A stretch of 64,000 nucleotides of DNA from assembly GCF_007860135.1 (NCBI RefSeq), contig NZ_SJPV01000007.1, forward strand, positions 143,823 through 207,822, given 5' to 3'. Origin of the DNA: Novipirellula artificiosorum (lineage in GTDB: Bacteria; Planctomycetota; Planctomycetia; Pirellulales; Pirellulaceae). Under the pieces are notes generated by a model. That model saw only the letters and a program-made list of their open reading frames with translations, was not told the DNA's origin and ran no database searches. The translations under genes and the position numbers were made by a program. Below, one piece after another: positions 46,614-56,380 of this stretch; within the stretch, counting starts at the first letter, position 1, and each line of letters begins with the position of its first letter.

Positions 46614-46678
46614 TTTTGAGTTCGGCGCAGGTGATCTTTTGGACGGTGTATCCAGGGCGTTGCCCGTGGTACTCTGGT

Positions 46679-46802
46679 GGTGCGTCAAAACTTGATTCTC
46701 GGATTGTTAAGGGGTCAGGAGTCAATTGCCGGAACGGCCCTTTGGGTGCTTCGCACAATTGACTCCTGACCCCTTAACCCTAATTCTTGATCTTGACGCA
46801 CC
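46679..46802. mobile_element. MITE/REP-like palindromic element (124 bp)
   Basis: The ends are exact 10-base inverted repeats, GGTGCGTCAA (46679-46688) and TTGACGCACC (46793-46802). Inside, 22-base arms at 46707-46728 and 46756-46777 are perfect reverse complements (starting TTAAGGGGTCAGGAGT) around a 27-base spacer. The parts between are imperfectly matched. The whole folds into one long cruciform and has no gene. It lies between the HD-GYP stop and the dehydrogenase start. I recall the core 'GGGGTCAGGAGTC' as a dispersed repeat in planctomycete genomes, possibly moved by RAYT transposases. Confidence 0.75.
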
Positions 46803-46884
46803 CCTAAAGAGCGTTTTGTCGATCCTCCAATTGATTTCGCGTCTGTCTCTCAGACTTTCCTCATCCTTTAGCGACTCCTCATCC

Positions 46885-49800
46885 ATGCCGCTTCGCACCG
46901 TCATTTTGGCTTCTTCGTTTGTGGCGCTCGTGCTTTTCATTCCATCGGCTTGGTCGGCAGACGAGTTTCCTGTGCCGTTCAACACCGAGCCGGATGCTGC
47001 CGCGCCCGTGATGAGTGCTGAAGCGGCCGCCGCTGCGTTTGAGCTACCCCAGGGTTTTCGTGCATCGGTCTTTGCCGCTGAGCCCGATGTGATGAATCCG
47101 ATCGCGATGGCGTGGGACAGTCGTGGTCGGCTTTGGGTTGCTGAGAACTTCACTTATGCCGAACGTTCACAGCGTTTCCAACTCGATCTGCGTGACCGTG
47201 TTGTGATCTTTGACAACACGAAAGGGGATTCCTTCCAAAAACGAACGGTCTTCACAGACAGCGTGCAAATGCTGACGGGCATTGAGGTCGGGCATGACGG
47301 TGTTTGGTTGATGTGTCCTCCGCAATTGATCTTCATTCCGGACCGCGACCATGACGACGTTCCCGATGGTCCCGGTGAGGTCGTGCTCGATGGATTCACG
47401 GTCGCTCAGCAGAACTATCACAATTTTGCCAACGGGATCCGTTTTGGACCTGATGGTTGGTTGTACGGTCGATGCGGCGGGTCGTGCCCCGGAAAAATTG
47501 GTAAGCCGGGAACCGCCGAAAACCGCCGCTGTGCAATCGAGGGTGGGATCTGGCGATATCATCCGACTCGAGGCGATGTTGAGGTGCTGACGGCGGGAAC
47601 AACCAATCCATGGGGCCACGATTGGAATGAGGTCGGTGAGTTGTTCTTTTGCAATACCGTCAACGGACACCTCTGGCACATGATCCCTGGTGCTCATTTT
47701 ACGCGTCCCTTCACGCTTGACCCGAATCGTCGTAGCTACGAACTGATCGATTTTCATGCGGACCATTGGCACTTTGATAGCGGACAAAATTGGACCAAGT
47801 CACGCGACGGAGCCGCGAACCCCTATGGTGGCGGGCATGCCCACTGTGGAACGTTGATTTATCAGGGCAACCGTTGGCCGACAACGTACAGCGGCAAGCT
47901 TTTTACGCTCAACTTTCATGGCCGCCGCGCGAATGTCGAACGTATTGAGCGAAGCGGTGGTGGTTATGTTTTGAAGCACGAAGACGATTTTCTGCTCGCC
48001 GCCGATCCCTGGTTTCGTGGGATGGATCTTTGCACTGGCCCGGACGGAAACGTTTTTGTGCTCGATTGGTCCGATACAGGCGAGTGCCACGAACACACGG
48101 GCGTTCATCGCCAAAGCGGTCGAATCTATAAGGTCATCCACGACAAAGTGGCTTCGCCAAGTGTTCCGGATGGAGACCGACTTGATGTCGATGTCCGCAA
48201 ATGGTCCGAGATCGATTTGGCCGTGGCCCACACTCGAACCAATCGCTGGCAGCGGAGGCAAGCGCGGATGGAATTGATACGCCGTTCGATCGCTGGTCAG
48301 GATTTGGCGGTTTGTCTTGCAATCCTACGGCAGAATGTTGTCGCGGAATCCATGCAATCGTCCTTTGCCGTTCAGTCCTTGTTGACACTCCATGCCTGTG
48401 GTGCGACTGACCGCGAGTTTTTGGTTGAGCAGCTTGATCATCCCGATCCTTCCTTGCGGAGTTGGGCCATTCGACTGCTGAGTGAACCGTGGCCAATCGA
48501 CGATTGTTATGGTCCCGATTGGAAAGGTGGCACCGCGTCGGATGGCTTCCATCGAATGGGAGTCGATTTGCTCGATCGATTTACTCAGCTTGCCCGCGAG
48601 GAGTCCAGCAGTTCCGTGCGGTTAACCTTGGCGTCAACGTTGCAGCGAATGCCTGTTGATTGTCGCGCTGCGGTGGCTCGCGAACTTGTTGCCCATCGAG
48701 TCGACGCCGATGACCATGATTTGCCACTGATGATCTGGTATGGCTTGATTCCGGTCGCCAAGTACGAAGCAACCGATCTTGTCAACGTTGCCACTCCTTG
48801 CCGGTTGCCAACGACGTTGCGATTGATCTCACGGTGCTTAGCCGAGGAAATTGAACGAGAGCCTGATGCGGTGAACGAGTTGCTTGTCAGCGTCACGGGT
48901 GCCACCGACGTCGCGTACCAGTCAACCGTATTGACTGGGATTGCCGAAGGGTTGAAAGGCTGGAAACACGCACCAAGGCCAGATCATTGGGGGCAAGTCG
49001 TGGCATTGAAAGAGGAGCGATTGCAATCGTTGATTCGCGAGTTGAGTGTCGTGTTTGGAGAGGGCCGAGCCATCGAGGATTTGAAGCGAATTGCCTTGGG
49101 GAGCATGAAAGATGCGACCTCTTCACTGTCCTACGAAACTCGATTGTCAGCCCTTGAAACCTTGATTCAAATACGCCCAAAGGATCTGCGCAGCATCTGC
49201 GAACCATTGCTTTCGGACGCTCGGATGAACGTGATCGCGGCGCAGGGTTTGGCCCTGTTTGACGATCCCAAGGTGGCGATCGCATTGATTCGTCGGTACG
49301 GCGCGTTTCGAGGGCCGGAGAAGCCAAAGATCATTTCGCTGTTGGCCAGTCGACCGTCCTTTGCAACGGCACTGCTCGAGGCGATCGAGCAGGGGAAAAT
49401 TCCACGTGCGGACCTTTCTGCGTTCCACGTTCGTCAGATCCAGAGCCTGCAATCGAGTGCTCTGAATGATCGAATTGTCGAAGTCTGGGGGCAAGTCCAT
49501 GACACGCCCGAAGAGAAACTGCAATCCATTCGCGAGTTAAAGGAAAGCTTAAGTGACCAGGTTTTGTTGCAAGCCAACAAACCTCGTGGCCGAGCCTTGT
49601 TTGTAAAACACTGCCAAAATTGTCATCGACTTTATGGTGAAGGCGGCCAAGTCGGTCCAGACCTTTCGGGAGCGAACCGAAACAACTTGGATTACTTGCT
49701 AAGCAACATTGTCGACCCCAGCGGTGTCGTGGACCGAGATTTTCGGATGTCTATCCTGCTCCTCGATGACGGACGTGTCCTCAATGGGCTGGTGACCGAT

Positions 49801-49989
49801 CAATCCGATCGGACACTGACGCTTCAAACCAACACCGAATCGGTGACGCTCGATCAAGACACCATCGAAGATCAAAAGATCACCGACAAGTCACCGATGC
49901 CCGAAGGTATGCTTGACACGCTTTCTCGCGAAGAAATCCGAGACCTGCTGGGTTACCTGCGGCATCACAGTCAAGTCGCGTTACCGTGA
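46885..49989 (+). CDS. PVC-type membrane-bound dehydrogenase with C-terminal cytochrome c
   Basis: A 1034-residue exported protein with signal peptide (RTVILASSFVALVLFIPSAWSA). Residues 50-430 form a beta-propeller dehydrogenase of the sorbosone/glucose type (AMAWDSRGRLWVAENFTY, GIRFGPDGWLYGRCG, DLCTGPDGNVFVLDWSDTG). Residues 460-880 are helical HEAT-like repeats. The C-terminus is a class I cytochrome c with CQNCH at 910-914 and distal Met in PMPEG. These multi-domain proteins are a hallmark of Planctomycetes/Verrucomicrobia and probably oxidise sugars in the periplasm and pass electrons to the haem. ATG 46885 is used; the frame runs further upstream only into the palindromic element. The 3' end overlaps the convergent gene by nine bases. 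Confidence 0.92.
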   Translation: MPLRTVILASSFVALVLFIPSAWSADEFPVPFNTEPDAAAPVMSAEAAAAAFELPQGFRASVFAAEPDVMNPIAMAWDSRGRLWVAENFTYAERSQRFQLDLRDRVVIFDNTKGDSFQKRTVFTDSVQMLTGIEVGHDGVWLMCPPQLIFIPDRDHDDVPDGPGEVVLDGFTVAQQNYHNFANGIRFGPDGWLYGRCGGSCPGKIGKPGTAENRRCAIEGGIWRYHPTRGDVEVLTAGTTNPWGHDWNEVGELFFCNTVNGHLWHMIPGAHFTRPFTLDPNRRSYELIDFHADHWHFDSGQNWTKSRDGAANPYGGGHAHCGTLIYQGNRWPTTYSGKLFTLNFHGRRANVERIERSGGGYVLKHEDDFLLAADPWFRGMDLCTGPDGNVFVLDWSDTGECHEHTGVHRQSGRIYKVIHDKVASPSVPDGDRLDVDVRKWSEIDLAVAHTRTNRWQRRQARMELIRRSIAGQDLAVCLAILRQNVVAESMQSSFAVQSLLTLHACGATDREFLVEQLDHPDPSLRSWAIRLLSEPWPIDDCYGPDWKGGTASDGFHRMGVDLLDRFTQLAREESSSSVRLTLASTLQRMPVDCRAAVARELVAHRVDADDHDLPLMIWYGLIPVAKYEATDLVNVATPCRLPTTLRLISRCLAEEIEREPDAVNELLVSVTGATDVAYQSTVLTGIAEGLKGWKHAPRPDHWGQVVALKEERLQSLIRELSVVFGEGRAIEDLKRIALGSMKDATSSLSYETRLSALETLIQIRPKDLRSICEPLLSDARMNVIAAQGLALFDDPKVAIALIRRYGAFRGPEKPKIISLLASRPSFATALLEAIEQGKIPRADLSAFHVRQIQSLQSSALNDRIVEVWGQVHDTPEEKLQSIRELKESLSDQVLLQANKPRGRALFVKHCQNCHRLYGEGGQVGPDLSGANRNNLDYLLSNIVDPSGVVDRDFRMSILLLDDGRVLNGLVTDQSDRTLTLQTNTESVTLDQDTIEDQKITDKSPMPEGMLDTLSREEIRDLLGYLRHHSQVALP

Positions 49990-50796
49990 TTCCGAATCCA
50001 AACGTGCCTCGCCCCACATGCTCGGGTCCTCGGTGACCGGGTATTCCGGTCCTAAGGCGAGCGTTTGCCATCCCAATTCGCGGTCGACGACGGCGTAGTA
50101 GAGCCCCACGCGTGGCTGATCAATGGGATCGTAACCGGTTAACGATTCGCTGGGGATAAAACCCGAGAGCAGGTACCCATCGTGTCGAGGGTAGGCCGCA
50201 ATTTTCAGCGATTCCGAGGGAATCGGTTTTGGGTTCGCTCTGGCTCGGTTGATTGGAATCCACGCGGTAACCGGCCGTTCACGGTTCGCGCCACCTCCTG
50301 ATGGCATCCATAGAAAACGATGGCAGAACTGAGTCGCACGATGGATTCCGGGGCTACACCGCGTGTCGATCCAAAGATGAAATCCATCGCTGTCGTCGAG
50401 TCGTGAATCACGGCACCATGGCAATTGTCGTTTGCCGGTCACGCTGACGTGAATTCCAATTCCCGATGCATTCCATGCCATGCGAACATCGGCAAAGACC
50501 TTGCGACCACTTAACGCCCCGAACGAGGGCAGTCGACAACGTTCGTCGAGGGACAAGCCTTTGCTTGTCCATTTCAATTCATCATGGCAAAGCGTTACCT
50601 CGAATCGGAACAGGAACGACGGATCGATTAGCGATTGGGGTTGCGTTTCGGCCAGCGGTTCGGTTCCTTCGTTTAGGCAGCGTGCATTCGCCAGATAACG
50701 GATAGCTGGGCAACCAAAATCGTGCCCACCTTTTATGAAACTATCGCCTTCGGTGGCCAAACAAAAGGGGATTGAACGACGGAAAGGGGTCGGCAT
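49981..50796 (-). CDS. CBM9-like (carbohydrate-binding, DOMON-type) protein
   Basis: A 271-residue protein whose middle and end resemble the CBM9/cellulose-xylan-binding fold: VRMAWNASGIGIHVSVTGK, then DSDGFHLWIDTR, and a late YYAVVDRELGWQTLALGPEY. No N-terminal signal peptide is visible, which is odd for a glycan-binding protein. ATG 50796 is chosen: a longer frame to 50847 needs a TTG start abutting the divergent gene. In planctomycetes such single-domain proteins are frequent and not assigned a job. Confidence 0.6.
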   Translation of the reverse strand: MPTPFRRSIPFCLATEGDSFIKGGHDFGCPAIRYLANARCLNEGTEPLAETQPQSLIDPSFLFRFEVTLCHDELKWTSKGLSLDERCRLPSFGALSGRKVFADVRMAWNASGIGIHVSVTGKRQLPWCRDSRLDDSDGFHLWIDTRCSPGIHRATQFCHRFLWMPSGGGANRERPVTAWIPINRARANPKPIPSESLKIAAYPRHDGYLLSGFIPSESLTGYDPIDQPRVGLYYAVVDRELGWQTLALGPEYPVTEDPSMWGEARLDSESR

Positions 50797-50847
50797 CCGT
50801 AGGTCTCGTCCTCGCAGTACGGCCTGGTTTGAGGGGACCCGATACAA

Positions 50848-53034
50848 ATGCTCGAAAATAGACTACATTTATGGCGTATGTTTTTGACTCGAATCAAGGA
50901 TTTCTTCTTGAAATTTCTACTCGCGCCCGCTTTAGGGTTGGCCATCGGATGCTCGCTCGTCGTGACGGTCGTTCTTTCACCGGCTGCTAGGGCGGGTGTC
51001 GTCCCCGAGAATGTGATGGTCGTCGTAAACGCCGACTCGGTTCCTTCTCGTACTCTGGCCAACCACTACTGCGAACTTCGCGATATTCCCACCAATAACG
51101 TCATTCTGCTCGACGACGTCCCCAAGGGTTTGACAATTGAATTGTTAGACTTCAAGGAACGGATCTTGATGCCCATCCTCAAGACGCTTGATGAACGCGG
51201 ATTGGCTGCTCAGGCGAAGGTGATCGCCTACTCGGCAGGTTTTCCTGCGGCAGTGAAGATCGACGAGCATACCGCAAAGTTGGACGATTCGACCGCTAAA
51301 AAGTATCAGTTGCCGACCGCCTCGCTGACCGGTTTGACCTTTTTCTACCGGTTCATTCTCGCAGACCAATTCAGCTATTTGGGGTGGGAATCAAACCTCT
51401 ACGCACGAGGGAAGTTTGACCGAACCTTTCGCAATCCGTTCTCCGGCACGGAAGCAGAGGAGTTTGACAAGGCCATCACGGAGATGGCAAGCGGCGATGC
51501 CCCGCAGGCTGCGGAGACACTCAAACGGCTACACGGTTCCCATTTGACATTGAGTGCCGTTGCGATCAAATCGGCGGAAGCCTATTCCGCGGCCGATGAT
51601 CAGGATGCAGCCTTGTTGATGCTGAAGAAGGCAATCGCGGCGGGTTGGAGTTACCCACGCTATCTCAAGGAAACCCCGGCACTCAAAAAGCTATCGACTG
51701 AACCTGAGATCGCAGCGGCCATGGAAGGGATGGCCAACATGCCGATCTCAATGCAAGGTCCGGTGGGGTTCTCTGCCTTACGCGGGTGGATGGCATCGGG
51801 TGAAGCGGTCCCCGTCAACCAAGGCGGCGTCTCGTATCTGATGTCGTGCATGTTGGGCGCAGTCTACCCCAATGGCAGTTCGATACGTCAAGCCGTCGAC
51901 GTGCTTGATCGTTCTGCAACGTGCGACCGAACGTATCCCGACGGCGAGTTTCTTTTTTCGCTGACGGGTGACGTCCGCACCACGACACGAATGCCCGGTT
52001 TCGCCGACGCCCTTGTCTACCTCGCCGAACAGGGCAAGACGGCTAAGATCACTCGTGGCTCGTTGCCGACCGGTAAAAACCGGGTGAACGGCTTGATGTT
52101 GGGAACTGCGACGTTTGATTTGCTAACGAAGAAATGGAGTTTCGCTCCAGGGGCGATCGCAGAGAACTTGACGAGTCTCGGAGCGGCCTACACGACCTCA
52201 TCGCAAACGAAACTGAACGAGCTACTGCATGCGGGGGCCGTGATGAGTAGTGGTTCGGTGACGGAACCTTACTCGTTGCAGTTCAAGTTCCCTCATCCGA
52301 TGATGTACGCCTATTATGCGGAAGGGGTCACGGCGATCGAAGCGTATTACTTGTCGATCACGTCACCTTACCAAACGCTGATTGTTGGCGATCCGCTGTG
52401 TCAACCGTTTGCTCGACCGCCAGTGGATCAAGTGGACATGTCGCTTCAGTCGGCCGTGGGCGCAGATGCACAACTCGTGAACACCGTGCGAATTCGTCGT
52501 AGCGAAAAAACCGCCTCGGTGGATGCGAACCCCAAGCCGACAAAAGCCCATCATGTTGAGCTATTCGTCAATGGAAAAATGATGCAGGTGGCACGCCCGT
52601 TGCAAAACTACAACCTGCGATTCCCTGCGAAGTTGTCCGGAGAGCTGGAAATCGCGGTTGCGGTCTCGGGGAACCATCCCGCTGAACCGATGATGCGTTT
52701 TTCGCAATCCTTCGAGGCGCCGGGCGATTTTGCCGTTCCCGTTTTGAAAACGGAGTTCGATCCCAAGGAATCCCTTCGATCCGTTGTCGATGTCCAATGC
52801 GAAGGTGCCGACTCGATCGAAATTCAATACTTTGCCGATACGATCGCAACCGTTTCGGGCCAGAAGGGATCCGAAACGATTGATCGAAGCGTGTTAGGCG
52901 ACGGACCGCTGCGGTTGCGAGCGGTCGCCGTTTTTGTGGGCGACGATGGCAACGCCATCGCGAAGATCCAAGGCAAACGAGTCGTCGTCCTACCAGTTGA
53001 AATCGAGTCCGACGTAACCACCGTGCAGGATTAG
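50848..53034 (+). CDS. exported TIGR03790-family protein with TPR-like insert
   Basis: A 728-residue protein. After a signal-like segment (LLAPALGLAIGCSLVVTVVL) comes the family core (PENVMVVVNADSVPSRTLANH, YCELRDIP, VIAYSAGFPAAVKID). Residues about 205-300 are alpha-helical with TPR-like character (ASGDAPQAAETLKRLHGSHL, QDAALLMLKKAIAAGW), apparently inserted into the core. The core resumes with GFSALRGWM through NGLMLGTATFDLLTK and LIVGDPLCQPFARP. The C-terminal 170 residues form beta-sandwich-like modules. Function of the family is unknown. GAGGGG eleven bases before ATG 50848 supports this start; ATG 50878 is possible. The end overlaps the convergent barrel gene by 45 bases. Confidence 0.8.
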   Translation: MLENRLHLWRMFLTRIKDFFLKFLLAPALGLAIGCSLVVTVVLSPAARAGVVPENVMVVVNADSVPSRTLANHYCELRDIPTNNVILLDDVPKGLTIELLDFKERILMPILKTLDERGLAAQAKVIAYSAGFPAAVKIDEHTAKLDDSTAKKYQLPTASLTGLTFFYRFILADQFSYLGWESNLYARGKFDRTFRNPFSGTEAEEFDKAITEMASGDAPQAAETLKRLHGSHLTLSAVAIKSAEAYSAADDQDAALLMLKKAIAAGWSYPRYLKETPALKKLSTEPEIAAAMEGMANMPISMQGPVGFSALRGWMASGEAVPVNQGGVSYLMSCMLGAVYPNGSSIRQAVDVLDRSATCDRTYPDGEFLFSLTGDVRTTTRMPGFADALVYLAEQGKTAKITRGSLPTGKNRVNGLMLGTATFDLLTKKWSFAPGAIAENLTSLGAAYTTSSQTKLNELLHAGAVMSSGSVTEPYSLQFKFPHPMMYAYYAEGVTAIEAYYLSITSPYQTLIVGDPLCQPFARPPVDQVDMSLQSAVGADAQLVNTVRIRRSEKTASVDANPKPTKAHHVELFVNGKMMQVARPLQNYNLRFPAKLSGELEIAVAVSGNHPAEPMMRFSQSFEAPGDFAVPVLKTEFDPKESLRSVVDVQCEGADSIEIQYFADTIATVSGQKGSETIDRSVLGDGPLRLRAVAVFVGDDGNAIAKIQGKRVVVLPVEIESDVTTVQD

Positions 53035-54735
53035 CGAATCGTTGGCATCGATTTGGCGACTCGACTCAACGCTGTCGTAGGCATGATCGAGCGACCCCGC
53101 CGTTGTCGCAACGCCGGTCATGCCCATCAATCGATAGCCACCGCGAAGCGTCCATGCGTTGTTCAGCCGAGCACCTAATCCGAGGTCTAACTCTCCCATC
53201 GTCGCAATCGACGTATCGGAGGACTCCGTGTTGATCAATTCGGCTGTCGAGCCGGTGACATGGGCATCGACGGTGGTGGTACCGATACGGTGCCGCATTT
53301 CGACATCATTGCTATAGATGCCGAATTTTCCCCCCAGACCCAAGTGGAATCGATTGCCGATGCAATAGGTCAATCGCGAACCAAATTGGTAACCATACAA
53401 GTTGTTGTCAATATCGAGGTTGCTGTAGAGGTCTTGTGCAGCAAAGCCTGCTAAGCCGTCAACGTTGGCCGCGAGTTCGAGCTCGTCTTCAAGTTGGAAC
53501 CATCGGAATCCGTGACTCGTTTGCACTCGCACACGGCCTGTGGTGCTGCGGACAAGGGGGCCGGTCGAGCTACCGTACCCATAGCATCCGCTATTGAGTC
53601 CCAAGGCTGCGCCGAGTCCCGTGCCTGCGCTGCCTTCGCTACACAGTCCAGCAGCCCGCTGTGCGCCCATCAAGCCAAAGCTGGCTAGATTGACTTCCAC
53701 GCCCTGAAAACGCATGTCGCGACGCAATCGGTAAGCGTCTGCCAACGCCATGTGGTTGTACACGGTATCGTACGTAGCTCCACCCGTGGGGTCGATGGAG
53801 ATGGCGTCCCAGGCATCGATCGCCACATGGTAATCGCCAGCGGTAGGGGGCGCGATCCGCGACTCTTCGCTACTTGGGTCAAAGAACAGGTAGCTAACGC
53901 TCAATCCAAATCGCGCGTCGTCGAGGTAACGGCCGCCGAAAATCTCAAATGCCGCACCACTGTCCGAATCGACCTCACTCAGGTTTAACGCTTTGGCGCC
54001 ATCTGCAGTCCAAGCCAAAATGCTGCGATCGGAATGGTCTTCGACGTCCAGCATCAATACATTGAATCCGCCAAACCAGGGGTTCAGGGGAGGACGTGTC
54101 GGAGTGCCGCAGTTGGACGCGGGATTGTATGCCGGCCCAGCAAAGTGTGGAGCTGGTTGATAGGGTGGCCCCATCGCTGGCGTTGGCCCCATTGGGGGCG
54201 GTCCCAGCTGCTGCATCGGAACGCCGTTCTGCGATTGCAAAGGCTGGAACGGCCTGCCGTCGTGAGTCGTTGGAAAAACCATCTCCTGTCCCGGCATCGG
54301 AACCGCTTCCGGATGCGGCATCTGATCACTTGGTGATGCAGTGGCCTGCGATTCGTCATTCGGAGTCCCGGATGCTTGCGGGTCAGGGACCGGCATTGCA
54401 GGCGGCAATAACTCTGCCTCGGGCGGCGACGTTGGCTGTTCCGTAGGGGGCGAGTTCCGTTGGGGCGAGGGCAACTCACTGAACGAATCGGTCGGTTCGG
54501 CGAGTTCCGCGTCTTGGCCTTCGTCGCCGCTTGCTGTTTCCTGATTTGCGGCCGTTGAGATCGTTTGTAAGACGTTTTTGGCCGTTGACTTGACCGAATT
54601 GAATCGACTCCATTTCGATGGTGGCTGATAGCCGTCGGGCTGTGCCGCATTCTGGGCTTGGACAGCCGAGCCAACCGTCATCCCGACGGACAATCCCAGC
54701 GCGATCGCCACACACTTCAGTAAACTGGTCTTCAT
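52990..54735 (-). CDS. BBP7-like outer-membrane beta-barrel protein
   Basis: A 581-residue protein with signal peptide (LGLSVGMTVGSAVQAQ). Residues 40-210 are Pro/Gln-rich and disordered (PPPMGPTPAMGPPYQP). From residue 215 on, alternating aromatic and polar strands (WFGGFNVLMLDVEDHSD, RFGLSVSYLFFDP, GFRWFQLEDELELA, GYQFGSRLTYCIGNRFHL, WTLRGGYRLMGMTG) describe a barrel, ending HGGYVGLDFNW; a terminal aromatic residue is typical for BamA-dependent porins. This family is widespread in planctomycetes. Monocistronic by spacing. Confidence 0.82.
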   Translation of the reverse strand: MKTSLLKCVAIALGLSVGMTVGSAVQAQNAAQPDGYQPPSKWSRFNSVKSTAKNVLQTISTAANQETASGDEGQDAELAEPTDSFSELPSPQRNSPPTEQPTSPPEAELLPPAMPVPDPQASGTPNDESQATASPSDQMPHPEAVPMPGQEMVFPTTHDGRPFQPLQSQNGVPMQQLGPPPMGPTPAMGPPYQPAPHFAGPAYNPASNCGTPTRPPLNPWFGGFNVLMLDVEDHSDRSILAWTADGAKALNLSEVDSDSGAAFEIFGGRYLDDARFGLSVSYLFFDPSSEESRIAPPTAGDYHVAIDAWDAISIDPTGGATYDTVYNHMALADAYRLRRDMRFQGVEVNLASFGLMGAQRAAGLCSEGSAGTGLGAALGLNSGCYGYGSSTGPLVRSTTGRVRVQTSHGFRWFQLEDELELAANVDGLAGFAAQDLYSNLDIDNNLYGYQFGSRLTYCIGNRFHLGLGGKFGIYSNDVEMRHRIGTTTVDAHVTGSTAELINTESSDTSIATMGELDLGLGARLNNAWTLRGGYRLMGMTGVATTAGSLDHAYDSVESSRQIDANDSLILHGGYVGLDFNW

Positions 54736-54974
54736 CAGTCGGCCTCCTATGCCTACGTTCTGGCCACAACCGCGCCAAAGCGATTAAACGCCATTGTCAG
54801 AATCGGCGATTCAGGCGTTGCGACTGTGCCAGATACCGAGGGGGAAGCGATGTTCGCAGTTCGGCAAAGCATAGAATAGGAAAAACACTTCGAATTCGCC
54901 TAAGTTATCGCGTTCGGAAAAATAGGGGGACCTTTGCCAACCGGCAAAGTTTGAACTCAAACAGCCATCCCTCT

Positions 54975-56117
54975 CTAATTGGGCCGGCAATAGGCCAGGG
55001 CCAGCAACGAATAGGCGGTAACCAATTGCCGGTCACCTTCCATCCAGCGGTCACTTTTCTTGTTGACCCACGATCCGTCATCCTGTTGCTGAGCGATCAA
55101 GGTATTCGCCAACTCGGCTCGCCATGCGTGGGGATTGCCAGCGGCGTCATCCAGCACTTCCACCCCTGCCGCATCGAGTGCTTTGGCGAACGTGTGATAG
55201 TAGTAGTAAAGGCCAGCGTTCCCCATTCCAGGGTTGCTCTCAAGCGAGTAGGTATTGCGAATGAACTCCATGGCTGCTTGGACGCGTGGGTCGTCGGCGG
55301 TCAAGCCGGCGTAGATCATGCTCCTCAACCCGGCATAGGTCATCGATCCATAGCTCCGCAGACCGCCCGAATCGCTTTCTCCGGCCATGCTTTGGCCCCC
55401 AGCGGCCGGCGTGTAGTAAAAACCACCATCCCCCACTTTGCCTGCAAAGTCCGTGTCGTTCCCTTCGTCTGACAAATTCTGTGTTCGCAGCACGAACTTC
55501 AACGCTTTTTGAATCGCTTCATCCTCAGGTCCGTTGCCCAAATCGTGCAGCGCGTCGAGAAAGAAGGAGGTGTTCGACAAATCGGGGCGTTTGTGCTTGC
55601 CGTATCCCGCACCACCATAGGCCGTATCGGACGTTTCGGCGCCTTCTCCTTCGTCCCATTGCATTCCCTTCAAGAACAACTCGGCGCGTTTGAGGGCGCT
55701 GTCGTATTGGCCGTCTCGGTTGGATCGCACCAAAGCACCGACGGCGACCGAGGTTTCGTAGTTTTGATGCAACGAACCGGTTTCGTAGATCCCACCATCC
55801 CCTTGGAACTTTGATTCGAGGTACTTGAGCGCATTCTGAATGACCGGATCGTGGATCGCTTGAGGCCGATTCTTCAAGATGGCGTCAACGCAAAGCGCCG
55901 TCACCGCAGCTCCCGTTTCTCCGCTAAAGGACCCATCCGCTGCCTGACCGCGTGATTGGAGGAAATCGATCCCGCGGTTAACCGATCGGTCGATGGCCAC
56001 TGCTAGGGCAGGGCCCGTGTCCGAACGGGAATCGCCCCCAGATTGCGCATGGACGGTGAGGGCAAATCCAGTGAACGAAATCGTGAGACAAAGCGTGACG
56101 GCGATCAAGCGATACAT
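54975..56117 (-). CDS. exported prenyltransferase/squalene-cyclase-repeat protein
   Basis: A 380-residue protein with signal peptide (AVTLCLTISFTGFALTVHAQ) followed by alpha-alpha barrel repeats with the pattern 'AL.FL...Q..DGS' (GIDFLQSRGQAADGSFSGET, ALKYLESKFQGDGGIY, ALKFVLRTQNLSDEGNDTDF, FIRNTYSLESNPGMGNAGL, NTLIAQQQDDGSWVNKKSD). The fold is that of terpene cyclases and prenyltransferases, but the catalytic DxDD motif is not seen, so the secreted planctomycete version probably binds rather than cyclises. It stands alone on the minus strand. Confidence 0.78.
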   Translation of the reverse strand: MYRLIAVTLCLTISFTGFALTVHAQSGGDSRSDTGPALAVAIDRSVNRGIDFLQSRGQAADGSFSGETGAAVTALCVDAILKNRPQAIHDPVIQNALKYLESKFQGDGGIYETGSLHQNYETSVAVGALVRSNRDGQYDSALKRAELFLKGMQWDEGEGAETSDTAYGGAGYGKHKRPDLSNTSFFLDALHDLGNGPEDEAIQKALKFVLRTQNLSDEGNDTDFAGKVGDGGFYYTPAAGGQSMAGESDSGGLRSYGSMTYAGLRSMIYAGLTADDPRVQAAMEFIRNTYSLESNPGMGNAGLYYYYHTFAKALDAAGVEVLDDAAGNPHAWRAELANTLIAQQQDDGSWVNKKSDRWMEGDRQLVTAYSLLALAYCRPN

Positions 56118-56380
56118 GAGCAGCTTTCGAGTGAAGGATTGTTTTCAATTTCGGGGGTAGCGTTGACGTGAAGGTGCGAAAGGAGTGCCAAACTTCGTTT
56201 TGATCCCCACAATGGTCATGGTCGGACGCAACGACGCCTCCATTTTATCGAGTCAGGCTAGATCGATGCAGTCGCTTGACCTCCGAATCCGAAAAACAGC
56301 AAGGGTGTACACGATTGAGTTGCCATCGCTGAATTGCTATCGCGTGGATTGGCAAAACGGAGGCATTCGACCTTCTTGAA

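Noticed and set aside
46726..46884. N-terminal extension of the dehydrogenase from inside the palindrome
   Set aside because: The extra 53 residues translate the mobile-element-like arms (LTPDPLT...). The ATG at 46885 gives a proper signal peptide.
50797..50847. Longer CBM9-like protein starting at 50847
   Set aside because: It needs a TTG start directly abutting the divergent ATG at 50848, leaving no room for promoters.
56185..56379. 64-codon plus-strand open frame
   Set aside because: Uses a GTG start without ribosome site; the translation has no family features and composition is that of the intergenic region.
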